From Dipteronia dyeriana (taxonomy: Eukaryota; Streptophyta; Magnoliopsida; Sapindales; Sapindaceae), in the NCBI GenBank assembly GCA_032871835.1, contig CM065301.1:81934069-81998068 (forward strand): 64,000 nt of DNA, read 5' to 3'. Positions 49,712-62,094 of this stretch are shown here, in pieces. How positions within the stretch are numbered: position 1 is the first letter of the stretch; every line of letters starts with the position of its first letter. Both the position numbers and the translations under genes were made by a program. The notes beneath the pieces are model-generated. The model was not told the origin of the DNA, did not search any database, and saw nothing but the letters and a program-made list of their open reading frames with translations.

Positions 49712-51642
49712 TTTTTCCTCCATAAATGTCTCTCCACCAACATTTCTACCTATCATCCACAACATCTATGAGTAGATTACAAAGAGGAGTGGTCTTTGAC
49801 CAAATTCGAACCAAGCATCATTAATGGAGTCTAGCACATTTTGGAGGGGCTTTCCATTTGGGTTTTTCTCCTTTATCACATCTCTTCGTATTTTCTTGTT
49901 TTCTAGATGTGTAATCCAACTTCGGAATATTTGTATACTTATATTTGTTCTCAATATATGTTATGGTTGTTTTTATATCTGATTTTGAGTTTTGATTCAT
50001 TCTTGCCATGATTGATTATATCTCTTATGTTGAAATGCATGTTTATAATTATTGGAAATTAATATATGTTCATGAATGTGATTAGGAGTAGATTAAAATA
50101 ATTGTAGGAGTAGTTGCAATCAAATAACCCATTTGTGTGTGTATATTGATATGGGGAATAGTCTTGGCTAATCAGCTAGGAAGAATGGATGAAACTAATA
50201 ATTGCCATATTAGAAGAGTTTTGGTTCATTGTTTTTTTGTTACAAATTGGACTTTGGCTACTTCTCAAGCTAGGGGCTCTAGGTGAGTTGTGGTTGGAGT
50301 TACAATTATTTGTCTTTGGCTATTTCTCATGCTAGGGGCTCTAGATGAGTTATGGATGGAGATACAATCACTCTTTCCACATTCATTAAACTTACACGTT
50401 GTCATTCTACATTACGCAACTATTATCAGGGCTAAATGTAGTTTTGCTTGTAGAATCATTTCACATATGTTGGTTGTGGTTCGTGTTTGAGAGGCTCACA
50501 ACACATTTTTCAACCGTTAGCTCTATGAATGGATACAAATAAGATTGAGACAAGAACAAACCCTTAACTTAAATTGTATGGTCTTAATGTCTAACAACCA
50601 ACTGTTTGTGCACTTGTATGGTGGCCTTATGTACCTTGTGTTTCCATTATCATGCATCTCTCCAATCCGCTCTTCTATTATTTCTCACTTATTCGCCATT
50701 CTCACCCCTCGATATTTTTTTGTTTATTGTTCCATTTGCATTATTCTTCTTTTCATTTCCATTCCCCTCCCACACACACAACACTACACACACCATTCTC
50801 ACATCATCCGTAAATCTTTCGATTGATTTTAATAAACACTAGAACTTGAAATGATCAGTGAACACACCTCTCTACGGAATGATACCCTTGCTTGGACAAA
50901 GTACTAGTTTATTGCTATACATGTCTTTTGACTCGTGCTTTACTAGCGAGGTTGATTTTAATAAAAATATTTTGACAATGCTTTCAACGATGCAAAGTCA
51001 CACTCGTCAGTAGAATATGAGGGATATCCAATAAGGGGTGCATCATGTGAAATGGTCACATTTGAGGGTGTACTTTTACTCGTCATAGTGAAAGCTAGTT
51101 TGTCAGTGATTATGGAATCAACTCGTGAATGTTTCCTCATAGAAGGTTTTACCACATAAAAAATAACATGTCAAATGTCTGTAACTTAAACTCTTATATA
51201 TTTCTATATGTGATTGTTTCTATCTTGTTGATTCTTTACTAAATATTCTTGTAAACAAGATTCTTGATAAGTTTGAGTTGCAAACACTTTGTTAAATCTA
51301 TATTTATCCCTTGTATCATTATAGTGTTTGAACATTGTATCTTGTGAAATTCTATATCAAGTTGTAAAGTTCTACTCAGTGAATTTACATTATAAAATTC
51401 AAATTACAACTTATGGATTTTGCTTTGCATGGAATATATTTGTATATGAGATACATTGACTCTTGTTTTGTATATATGTTAAGTGTATCACATTCTTTCA
51501 TATTTGTGAGTTTATGTTTGTAGATCAAGGGTGATGAATTGAGCTTACATGTGATAGTTATTTTCGAATAACAAACATATTAATTGTTATCTTTTGTATT
51601 CACTAAGTGTTTGACAAAAGTCTCGAAAAAGCCCTAAAAAAC
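49712..51642. other. No recognised gene; probable repeat debris
   Basis: Short frames only. GCTAGGGGCTCTAGRTGAGTT with flanking sequence is doubled at about 50270 and 50333. The right end (AACCTATTTACCCCTCTAGG) resembles LTR ends of copia elements. Confidence 0.4.
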
Positions 51643-52165
51643 AGAGTGTCAACCTATTTACCCCTCTAGGTTGTTTACTTCATAACCTTATAGGAATTTC
51701 ATAAGCTCACAAGTGCACGAATTGTAAAGATCCGTATAGTAGCTAGTAAGGTAGTAAGTTCATTCCACGGGGAAAATGATCTATTTACTATAATTAATTC
51801 TAATTCTAATTAAATTAAAAGAACAAAAGATTATTGAGAGTTGAACTATTAAACTACTAAATTTTATTAAGGAATTTGAATTAATTGAGATTTACAATTC
51901 AAAAATAGAGTGTCAACCTATTTACCCCCTTTAGGTTGCTTAGTTCATAACCTTGTAAGAATTTCATAAGCTCGCAAGTGCATAAATTGTAGATATCCGT
52001 ATAGTAGCTAGTACGTTCGTTCCACGGGTCAAAATGCTCTATTGACTATAATTAATTCTAATTCTAATTAAATTAAAAGAACAAAAGATTATTAAGAGTT
52101 GAATTATTAAACTACTAAATTATACTAAGGTAATCGAATTAATTGAGAAATACAATCCAAATTAA
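51643..52165. repeat. Two tandem copies of a 264-bp unit
   Basis: AGAGTGTCAACCTATTTACC begins at 51643 and 51907. Both copies continue through CATAAGCTCRCAAGTGCA, GTATAGTAGCTAGTA and TTCATTCCACGG to an A/T-rich tail. The CAAGTGCA...CCACGG core is widespread around plant gypsy LTRs. Confidence 0.85.
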
Positions 52166-52234
52166 ATGTGTTTATATGAATAAAGAGTGTTTTGTTTACT
52201 TGTTCAAAGGAAAAAAAAGTGCATTCCGTTTATT

Positions 52235-52338
52235 CCAAAAGTTTGTTTTGCTGTGATACATGAAATGTAATTATGAAAGTTGGTTTCCAAAAGTTTGTTT
52301 AGCTATGATACATGAAATGTAATTATGCAAGTTGGTTT
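52235..52338. repeat. Two tandem copies of a 52-bp unit
   Basis: CCAAAAGTTTGTTTWGCTRT then GATACATGAAATGTAATTAT starts at 52235 and 52287. Confidence 0.9.
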
Positions 52339-53749
52339 GTTAACAATCATTTTTATATAATAGAAAAGGCAATCGATCAACAATATCATATTGATGATAT
52401 CAAAGTGTTGAATGGTCAAAGCAATCAGTCTGAGTTTTAAAAACATGAAGTAAGAATACCCGAAAAGAAAACTGCAATACAAAACTAACAATATTGAAAA
52501 AGACTCACATCAAGTTCTTAGGATTATCCCCTTGTTGTCCTATCCATTTAGCTAAATTACAAACAGATATACAAGAACTATCGAAATAGTTTAATACCAT
52601 TAAAAAACATTATTTAATATTTCCATCTTTATTTTCAATTATCAAAATATAAATATATTGATTAGTTACTTGTTAGGAACTGAAATAGTATTTAAATAGT
52701 ATTTATTTTTTATATATAAAGAAGGGAGAGAAATGAAGCTTTAAAACTTTTGAATGAACATAAAACCGAAAAGAAATAAAAATGTGCCAATTATTAGTGT
52801 GTTCAAAGTGTTAGACTATGAAAAAAATTCAAGCATTGTGATACTTGATACATGTAATAGATTTAAATTATAAACTAATAAATATGTTATGCCCAAAACA
52901 TGAAACAAGGGTTCTGTTGTTTTGACAATAGCAAGGAAGAAATATAACAACCATGGGTTCTATTGTTTTGACAAAATTAAGGAAGAAATATAACTATATA
53001 GTAACGCAACATTTAACATTACTATTATAGTGAGATGCAACAATCAAATTTGAGCTTCACGCTCTTTTTTCGGTTCCCGAATTGATTGTTTCTCCATACT
53101 ATCAAGATAAGTCGGTCAATTGTCAAAATATAAATAGTAACTTTGAAACCTATCGCATAAGACTAGGGAGTAAAAATGAAAATATTCTTAATTTAAATGC
53201 CTAAAAGAGATTGAAAATATAGAATATTAAAACATTTAAATCGACTATATCATTAAAAAATTCACACCAGCTAATTTTATATCAAATTAAATTGTTAGTG
53301 TCAAATTATCATTCTAGAAGAAAAGGGAATTTCTATAAGCATTACATAAAAAAAACTAATAAAACATTCTATTACAAACTATATTCTTTGAATGAATTAA
53401 TTAAATCTTTAGAAGTATGTTTGGTACGCCGAATATATTATTCTTATACATCATTGTGTTTAATGATATTTTACATTAGGTATAATATTTGATTACGATT
53501 ATTGTTTATGAATATTTTTTAAATATTTTTTTTATATATTCTTAGAATAAAAATGAGAAAATAATATATACATACACAAATAATTGTTGTATTAAGTTTT
53601 GAAATAATAATTAATATAGTTTTAATAAATATTATATTGTACAATTATATCGTACCATTCTAATGTTATATTTGTACTATTCTAATATATTTTAAACTCT
53701 TAAAAAGGTACACCAAACGAACCCCGGATAAGAAGAAAGTTACTTGTAA
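52339..53749. other. AT-rich, no recognised gene
   Basis: TTGTTTTGACAAWA followed by AAGGAAGAAATATAAC occurs twice (about 52918 and 52966). Nothing else could be assigned. Confidence 0.45.
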
Positions 53750-55668
53750 TATATAAACAACAGAAAGTCTATCATCATAATCCTCTATAGTATTATTAGG
53801 ATGATCGTCAAGAAGATCAAGATCTTTCGAAAGCCATCCCTTAGTCTGTCAACAAAATGAGCTATTAGATCTTGTAATTTGTATAACTATAGAAGATTTA
53901 TCATAAAGAGACATGCATAACACAAAAACAATGGCATGATAATTAACGAGTCCAACGAATATTTTTATGCTTCATGTCTTAAACAATATTAAAATGAGAA
54001 AATTAAAATGAGAAATGGGGAAATTTCTAAATATTTTCTATAAATAACACGCCATGATAATTAACGAGTCGAACGAATATCTTTAAACTTCATGTCTTAA
54101 ACAATATTAAAATGAGAAAATTAAAATGAGAAATGGTGAATTTCCAAAATTTTTCTATAAATAACACACCGTCGGTTTAATTTTTCTATCCCAATACGTA
54201 TACTTTAAACCTTCAAATTGTTTGTGTTGTAAAGTTCTTAAACAAAACTCATTCATTTTTACAACCTAATCAAATAAAATGTAAAGAATATAATCATATC
54301 ATGAAGCCAGCGCAAGATAATTTTAAAAACTCTAGTCATGAAAACTCACCTTGAGATTCTCCATGTTTTTGGTATCCGGACATCTTATCACAGCGGCTTG
54401 TATATTATATATAGGGATCTACATAAAGACATCAAAGAAAATGACTCAAAGTCCTAACAATTTCATAATAGATATGTTATAAGATATTAGCATGTCCAAA
54501 ATTGGACCAATAAACACGTTTTTAACACAACACAATTTGTGATATACATGTTTCATAGGAGTCATGCTCGACAAATAAATTAAACTTTCAAGAAGGAAAA
54601 ATAGCTAACACATAATAAATAAATAATCAATGAAGCTTGAACAAACTTACTTACTAAGGTTTGAAGTTCATTTGTTAATTTAGATATGTTCCTTCTCTTC
54701 CTTTCCATAGTGTAATAATGTAATGTTGACAAAAATCATATCAAATAATATGTATAAACATAAAACAAAATAATTTGAAAACATATGATTTTTATTATTA
54801 TAATTTAGGGGATTTTCAATTCAGTCCCTAAGTTTTCATAAAGTGTAATTATTTACTTAAATTCGATATATTAGCTTTTTTGAGCTTTAACTTAAAAAAA
54901 AAAGCATCAAAATGGATCTTCTTAACCAAAATGTTCACAGTTAATCGTGACATATCTGTTGAAATGACTGTTGAAATAACTTGCATAACCTATAAAATAT
55001 TTCAATATTACAAAATAACCCTTCAAATACTTTGAAGGTGGCAGCAACCAGATTTTTTCGAAGTTATTAATAGCACAATAACAATCCATAAAATTGGGAA
55101 AACAGAAATAATGAAACTGCAAACAAATCTGCATAAATAGCCCTGTAACACCAACAATAGCCCAAAAAAATATCCAACAAAAATTCTGCAGAAGAACAAC
55201 CCATTAAAAGGAAGAAAAAAAACAGCAACCAAAAACTGCATTACCAGCCCTTAAAACACCAGAAACAGCCCTAAAAAAATGTTCAGTAAAACTTACCCAT
55301 GATGCTTGGCTATATCGATATATTGGTTTGAAATAGCGATGCTGAAGTAGTTAGGGAAAACGTTCAAACCTAGAAATTGAACTCCTATAGCATCCTTGTT
55401 GAACCATTCTATTCCCATTTTCTCCGTTTTCTTGTAAAGCATGTAGGGCTTCATTTACTTCATCCGTAAAAATGATATCCAATTTTTAATTAGAGGTAAT
55501 GGTGAATGGTAAGAACATTCGAAGGGTGGCAACAGAAAATTCTCTCAACACCCGACGTTGATTAAAAATTTTACTAAGTTGGGCGTCTGGGTGAGGGTCA
55601 TCAAAAGAACTACATGCAAGTTTCAATATCGGACAACAATGTTTTGTTTGCACAAAATCCATTCTCAC
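53750..55668 (-). pseudogene. Unrecognised small-exon gene or remnant, copy 1
   Basis: I do not recognise the family. A minus-strand frame starting MDFVQTKHCCPILKLACSS at about 55662 could be a first exon. Downstream, short segments with good splice borders line up with copy 2: MERKRRNISKLTNELQTL (about 54708-54655), IPIYNIQAAVIRCPDTKNME then NLK (54419-54351, 69 nt, donor GTGAGT) and VVKMNEFCLRTLQHKQFE (about 54272-54218). A further open segment, TKGWLSKDLDLLDDHPNNTI, is at about 53850. The second and third segments match copy 2 in length and phase. The intervals between exons are frame-broken, so they are introns or decay. It could be an active gene of unknown function or a remnant. Confidence 0.35.
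53935..54172. repeat. Two tandem copies of a 118-bp unit
   Basis: CATGATAATTAACGAGTCSA starts at 53935 and 54053. Both run through GAACTTCATG-like and AACAATATTAAAATGAGAAA blocks to TTCTATAAATAACAC. It lies in a putative intron of the unrecognised gene. Confidence 0.9.
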
Positions 55669-56325
55669 CGATGAAGAAATGTTAAATCTTCAACCTCTCA
55701 ACTCTCTACAAAATGCAATTCCAAATTTCCAACAATAACCGTTAACTGGAAAGAAAACATGATTTTGAAATGTGTAGTTCAACTCTTACAAGGAACAAAC
55801 TTCCTCGGCAGGCGCTGCTCGAAGTGTACATCATCCTATTACAATAAGCAACCTTTTTAGTGCTGTTTGTGACTAGTATTAAGGTTATAGTCGATTTTCA
55901 CATTTGTTTCACAAGTAGAAAGACACCACTTTCACAATAAGGCAGGATCCACAAGGGTTTGAGATTAGATAGGAAGAATGACATTATACCATGATGTCAC
56001 AATTAGAAAGTGGTTGAATTCATGTCTTACAAGATCATATAAGAACACACATTGTCGGCTTAACTATACCAGAGACCCTAGGTAAAACCTTCGAATGAGA
56101 CCATATTTTGTATTTATCATAAAATCATTTTTCATATTTAAGATTTATTTTTCTTCTTTTAAGTGATACAAAAATGTTAATGATAGAATCCAAAAAGTGC
56201 CAAAGTGAAAATAATGATCCTGCTATACAAATTGTCTTCAAATAACTCAAAATATTAAGATTTAGCTTTGAAGAAGTTTATTGAAACAACTTAAAAGTAA
56301 AGTTAGGGAGAAAATATGGTTACAA
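55669..56325. other. No recognised gene
   Basis: Plain intergenic sequence runs up to the target site of the retrotransposon at 56326. Confidence 0.45.
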
Positions 56326-56330
56326 ATAGT

Positions 56331-57324
56331 TGTGGTAGCCAAAAATAACACAAAAATATTAATGTCCAATTTTGGAAGTTCAATTGAGGAGCCAGAGGGT
56401 CCGCTGAAGTAGCATGATCTGGTCCAACGAAAGACAAGCCCAACATGGGCCCAAAGCAGATTCAAACCTTGACTAAGTCTATTGCGACTAAATCAGGTGT
56501 GCAATTCACGGAACTGACCAAGTCAGTATAGTTGAAACAAACTGAAATCCCAAAGATCTCGGAGGATAAAAACCATAATCTCAATCCATAATCTCAAGAT
56601 CATACAGCCAATTCACTTGAGAAACACTCCTCATTCACTATAAATATCTAACACTCAATTCATTTATGGGGTGGAGAGTCTTACTCTTGGATACTTGAAT
56701 AAAACTCCAAAAACCACGTGCATTGACTGATATCAAATTGTTAACATCCAAACTAAACTTGTCACTTTACACTTGCAATCGATAACATCAGTTTCTCCGA
56801 CATTATCATCAGCCCACTTGACATTCATTTGAACTACCTTTTTTCACTCGTACGTGCCCAACTCATTCGACTTCTAAACACATGCAGGACGATATCTACG
56901 CCCACCAGAATAACTGCCTTTCAACTCAACGCACAAAGTCACATTCAACAAATTCTAATTCACTTCTTCTAAACTGATCGACGACGACAGCCTTACCTTG
57001 CGCCTCCCAGCAATTTAATTTGCTAAACGCTTAACCCAAGCGAACATAAGGCTCTCTGAATGACACCACCCAGGTTTCGATAGCTTTGTTTATGGTTTGA
57101 TTTAGATTTTATTCAATTTAATTATTGATTAGAGATTATTTCATTTATTGATAAATTGTCAAACTTTAGCATCGGAGAGTCCCAACGTTACACCTCCCAC
57201 TCGTTTCATTCTACCTACTTATTTTTTACAGGATATCGTAGCGCACAACCTATTAATCTATGTTCTACCATTGCCGGTGCCCGCCGACTTATGAAAATTT
57301 AACTGGAGATTTTCGGACATTTCA
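56331..57324 (+). repeat. 5' LTR of the LARD-like element
   Basis: 994 bp. A TATA-like CTATAAATA lies at 56638-56646 and AATAAA at 56698-56703, consistent with a U3-R-U5 layout with a short R. It starts TGTGGTAGCC and ends GGACATTTCA. Confidence 0.88.
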
Positions 57325-57325
57325 G

Positions 57326-57346
57326 CTTAGCGCCCACTGCGAGGCC
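57326..57346 (+). other. Primer-binding site of the LARD-like element
   Basis: TTAGCGCCCACTGCGAGGCC lies 2-3 bp after the LTR. It is close to the TTGGCGCCCACCGTGGGGCC sites of plant Ty3/gypsy elements, with a few substitutions. Confidence 0.7.
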
Positions 57347-58264
57347 CTTACAATTATTTTCTCAAAACTAACGAATTTGCAAGTGTTATACGCTAGATGA
57401 AATGGCCCAAATATCCATTCTAATGGATCTCGAGTACAATCATGATGAACCTATGTGAGCAATGAAAACACTCAATAACCCAGAAAATCTGTCGACCCAG
57501 TTTAGAACACAAGAAACAAATCAACAAAGTGTTGTCAAACGAATGATTTACGACATCCGACCAATCTGCATAAAAAAGAGTGAAAAATCACCTTTTACGA
57601 TTCTAACAAGCACAAGCAAAATGAATCACCTAAAATTGGGAAGGTTGAAATATCTCGAATTTTTTCTGATAAGGTTATCCTTTTGTTGTCGTGTCACCAA
57701 TTTTGTGGAAATTCATATCGGTCTTTGATATCAGTCAATATTTTTGTCATTCGATGCTTCTAATGTACGCATTTATTTTCTATGAATGATTTGTTGATTC
57801 TTGCTAGGTGGCTGAAATTCTTATCACATTTCTCCGTATAGTGTATTATAAACTCTTCCCATACGAAGACAAAGAGAACCAACGTCCATTTGACAACGCG
57901 AGTTATATTAGATCTGGGTTTAAAACGATCTATGTTGAGCTTCGACTTATTCGAGTGGCCTTTTATGTCATGCCACCTACAAAAATTTAAATCACACTAT
58001 CGTTCTACAATCAAGCTAATGCTCCACTTCGAGTTTACTATGAGTTAGATCAATGACTTCCGAGGTACGATCCCAAAACGCTCAACGATGAACTACACAA
58101 AGTGCTCAACGATGAGCCGAAAATAATAATTATCTACGATTAGCTATAAACAACGCTCTATATCGAGCTACAAGTAGCAAAAGTCTAATAAAAAGCGGTC
58201 CAAGCAATACTACACAACGTGGAAGTACATTAAGTCAAATGCATTTCATATCAATTTGCTTGTT

Positions 58265-58380
58265 GAACTACAAAGGTCTATGATTTTATATTTCCTATCA
58301 ACTCGCATGTCGAACTACAAAGATACGTGATTTTATCATATCATTTTGCATGACGAACTACAGGGATCTATGATTCTATG
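58265..58380 (+). repeat. Three copies of a ~45-bp unit inside the element
   Basis: GAACTACAAAGGTCTATGAT-like blocks start at 58265, 58312 and 58355, separated by ATATC...TTGCATG sequence. Confidence 0.75.
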
Positions 58381-58495
58381 TCAAGTCATGCCATGAAAAT
58401 GATTGTTAGTAGATCGTCACGTTACAAGTATAATATGACTATTGGTCAAAGCACCACGTAGCTACATTTCGTGCTCAAATTCGAACAGAAATTCT

Positions 58496-58810
58496 CCATG
58501 TAATGACTTTCCATCGAGCTACATGTCAAGCAAAAATTCTCTGTATAACTCTATCGAGCTACTTGTCGAGCCGAAATTCGCCATGTAATGGCTCTCCATC
58601 GAGTCGAACCAAAATTTGCCATTTAATGGCTCTCCATCAAGTCAAACAGAAATCCGCCATGTAATGACTCTCCGTCGAGTTGAACCGAAATTTTCTATGT
58701 AATGGCTTTCCATCAATTCGAACCGAAATTTGCCATGTAATGGCTCCCCGTCGAATCGAGCATAAATTCACCATGTAATGATTCTCCGTCGATTCAAGCT
58801 CTCCGAATTT
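58496..58810 (+). repeat. 38-bp tandem array inside the element
   Basis: CCATGTAATG or a one-base variant starts at 58581, 58619, 58657, 58695, 58733 and 58771, each exactly 38 bp apart. Each is followed by a CTCTCCRTCGA-like block and a GAACCGAAATT-like block. More degenerate copies precede it from 58496. Confidence 0.92.
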
Positions 58811-59054
58811 CATTTAATGATAAGCTCTCCAAATTTTGCTCTTTGTCGAGCACTTTAAATTTTGTTCCATGTCAAACTTTCGCTCCATGTCGAGCCTAAA
58901 TTTCGCTCCATATCGAGCTCAATTTTTTCTCTATACTGAGCTATGTTTAGTAATTAAATTATTACTCTCAGGCCATGACATTTAATCACATTACAAAAGT
59001 GATTACTTATTTTTTTGGCTCTATGTCAAAACAAGAGTTGTCATATGCTTTATG

Positions 59055-59256
59055 ATGTCGAGCCAAAATCATGATTGCACTCTACCACTCCTAGTTGAGC
59101 GACATGCAATAATTGATACTCTACCACTCTAAGTCGAACGACATGCAAGGTTTATCATGTCGAGCCAAAATCATGATTGCACTCTTACTGCTCCAAGTCG
59201 AGCGACATGCAATAATTGATACTCTACCATCCTAAGGCGAGCAACATGCAATATTT
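59055..59256 (+). repeat. Two copies of a ~102-bp unit inside the element
   Basis: ATGTCGAGCCAAAATCATGA starts at 59055 and 59157. Each copy also holds GCGACATGCAATAATTGATA. Smaller sub-repeats (CGACATGCAA) occur within. Confidence 0.85.
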
Positions 59257-60882
59257 TTCATTCTACATTGATAATTTCAATCTTGTCATCATTTCACGCC
59301 AAGCTACAATCAACATCTCAAACTCTCTCCATCGAACTGCATTTTACGCTCCAAGTCAAACCGAAATTCATACAAATATCACTCTCGATCGAGCTACATT
59401 TCGTGCTTCAAGTTGGGCAGAAATTCATACAAAATACATTCTCTGTCGAGATACATTTCATGTTCCAAATCGAGTCGAATTAATTATGTTATTGCTCTCT
59501 GTCTATTTACACGTCACACTCTCAACCGAATCGGATTAAATTTATTGTCGCTATCTGTCAAGCTACATTTCTTGCTTGCTCCAAGTAGAGTAAAAAATTA
59601 AGTTGATATTAAATGACAAGCCAAATGTTGACTGCACTCTAAAGCTTAATGTCGAACGACGAATTGTAACAAAAAGCAAAAGCTAGCTAAATTGCTTGCC
59701 AAATTAACATACTCCACCACTCAACTTGGAGTCCTGCAATATAAAGTCAAAGGTGTCAGTTGAAAAGAACCAAAACAAGGACTAACAAAATAAGTCTTTT
59801 GCTCCATGACGAGCGAACTACACTCAATCAGAGACACTTCTTTGAATTTCAACTGGACTACCATTATCATTCCACAACGAATTGAAATCCCTTTCTCTAT
59901 GTCGAGCGACAAGTGTTCAAGTTCTACAATTGTAGGCCGACTCTTTCAAATCCTCAAATGTAGCGCTCTACTAAATTGGATCAAGTTACGATCCTTAGAA
60001 AATTTATTGTTCTACAAATTTCGCTCCATGTCGAGAGCTTTACCAATTTCGATCTACATCGAGCTCTCTCCAAATTTTGCTCTACGTCAAGTTGAGATTG
60101 CCAAGCTATATGTTGAGCAGTGTTTAAAAATACATAGTCTAAAATTTCTACGTTAAGGTACAACTTAAGCTTTTCAATATGCACAACTCCACGACAAGCT
60201 ACAACTTGGATTATAGTTATGAATTCATTATTCCAACTCAAACAATAGAAAAATGCATTGCGTAGAGCGACAATATATTTGGAATTTAAGCATAGCTCTA
60301 TATCGAGCCAATGTTACGTAAAATTAAGCCTTTTCATTATCAAAAACCACAAGTAGGATGATATTGTCAAACTACTTAACTTGGAATCAGGTAATAAAGT
60401 CAATGCTCCCACCATGTCTAGTCGAACTCAAATTTTGCACAATGTCGAGCCCAAATTTCACTTCATGTCGAACTCAAGTTTTGCTCTATGACGAGCCCTC
60501 CAAGTCGCTCTATGACGAGCTCTCTAAATCTCGCTTTATGCCGAGCACACCACCAAATTGAATCACTAACTTTTTAGGACCCTGTGAAAACTTGTCGTTC
60601 TACAAGTTTTGCTCGACAAAAAAGTGTTTTACGATACTAAATAAAGCACTCTATCGAAAGTTATAGATAGTAAGCTACGGATAATACTTCATATCGTCGA
60701 TCGACTAAAGTCCCATGAGAAAATAAGTGGACGTAATAAAAAAGTCCAAAGGTCTTTTTAGGAGTTCATAATAAAAGAATGGGACTATTGAATCCAACCC
60801 ACCATTTTTGAAACCATCAACAATTGTCTTGTAGACCGTTCAACGCAAGAATCCACTCTCTAAGTTGAAGGCATCATCTCAT

Positions 60883-60898
60883 AGAGTGGGGGGTTAAA
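60883..60898 (+). other. Polypurine tract of the LARD-like element
   Basis: AGAGTGGGGGGTTAAA abuts the 3' LTR start at 60899. Confidence 0.8.
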
Positions 60899-61784
60899 TG
60901 TGGTAGCTAAAAATAGCACAAAAATATTTAAGTCCAGCTTTGGAAATCCAATTGAGGAGCCAGAGGGTCCGCCAAAGCAATCATGTTCTGATCCAGAAAG
61001 ACTAGTCCAATGTGGGTTCAAAGCAGATTCAAACATTGACCAAGTCTATTACGACTAAATTAGATGTGCAATTCAAAGAACTGACCAAGTCAATATAGTT
61101 GAAACAAATTGAAATCCCAAAGATCTCGGAGAAAAACCACAATCTCTACCCATAATCTCAGGATCATACAACCAATTCACTTGGAAAACCCTCCCCATTC
61201 ACCATAAATATTAATGAATAGGGTGGAGCGTTTTACTCCTGGATACTTGAATAAAACTCCAAAAAACAAGTGCATTCACTGATATCGAAATGTTAACATC
61301 CAAACTAAACTCGTCACTTCACACTTGCAATCGACAACATCAGTTTCTCTTACATTATAATCAACCCACTTGACATTCATTTGAACACATTTTTTCACTC
61401 ATACCTGCCTAACTCATTCGACTTCTACACATGCGGGACGACATCTACGCCCAGCAGAACAATTGCCTTTCAACTCCACGTACAAAGTCACATGCAACAA
61501 ATTCTAATTCACTTCTAAACAGATCGATTCATCTCCTCCTAACAATTTAATTTGCTAATTGCACAACCCAAACGAACAAGATTCGATTGCTTTGTTAACA
61601 GTTTGGTTTAGATTTTATTCAATTTAATTGTTGATTAAAGATTATTTCATTTTTTTGATTAGATTTTTATTCTCCCTTCTCATTTTTTATCGGATATCAT
61701 AATACACGACCTATCAATTTTTACTCTATCATTGTTGGTGTCCCCTACTTACAAAACTTCAACTGAAAATTTTCGAACTCTTCA
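60899..61784 (+). repeat. 3' LTR of the LARD-like element
   Basis: 886 bp, shorter than the 5' LTR through several deletions (for example around the TATA region near 61205 and between 61500 and 61680). It starts TGTGGTAGCT and ends CGAACTCTTCA. Confidence 0.88.
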
Positions 61785-61789
61785 ATAGT

Positions 61790-62094
61790 AAATACAAATT
61801 TAGTAGGAAAAATATGAACGAAAAAGATGCCGGACAGATTATATGATTATATCCTAACGTTTAAAAACATGCATAAAAAAACCATTCAAAAGCATGGGTT
61901 TTAAGAAAGTATTTTCAAATCAAAAAATCATTACATGATCGCTTTTTTTTTTTGCGTATTTATTTTGTTATTTAAGATTGTTTAGAACCAGAAAATAATT
62001 AAATTCTAAATAATAAAAATTTTAAGAGAAAAAAGGATAGTCATATAAATGTGTTGATAATATTAAAATGAATTTTTTTCCTTAAATTTAGATG
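61790..62094. other. No recognised gene
   Basis: AT-rich sequence with a T9-type run; nothing assigned. Confidence 0.4.

Larger units (their letters stand above)
56331..61784 (+). mobile_element. Non-autonomous (LARD-like) LTR retrotransposon with intact ends
   Basis: Two direct LTRs (56331-57324 and 60899-61784) both start TGTGGTAGC and end ...TTCA. ATAGT flanks the whole at 56326-56330 and 61785-61789, an exact 5-bp target duplication. A primer site follows the left LTR and a polypurine tract precedes the right one, which fixes the plus orientation. The 3.57-kb interior has no gag, protease, integrase or RT that I can see in any frame; instead it is built of tandem arrays rich in TCGAGC. 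It must have been mobilised by proteins from a partner, most likely Ty3/gypsy judging by the primer site. By hand the first ~235 bp of the LTRs show about 30 differences, mostly transitions, so the insertion is not recent. Confidence 0.9.

Noticed and set aside
57462..57990. Possible gag frames (88 and 60 codons) at the start of the LARD-like interior
   Set aside because: Neither shows a capsid, CCHC or protease motif, and both end within a few dozen codons.
3292..60560. A link between the ATCGAG array at 3.3 kb and the TCGAGC motifs of the LARD-like element
   Set aside because: They share only TCGAG, and their periods, flanks and element types differ; chance overlap of a short motif is sufficient.
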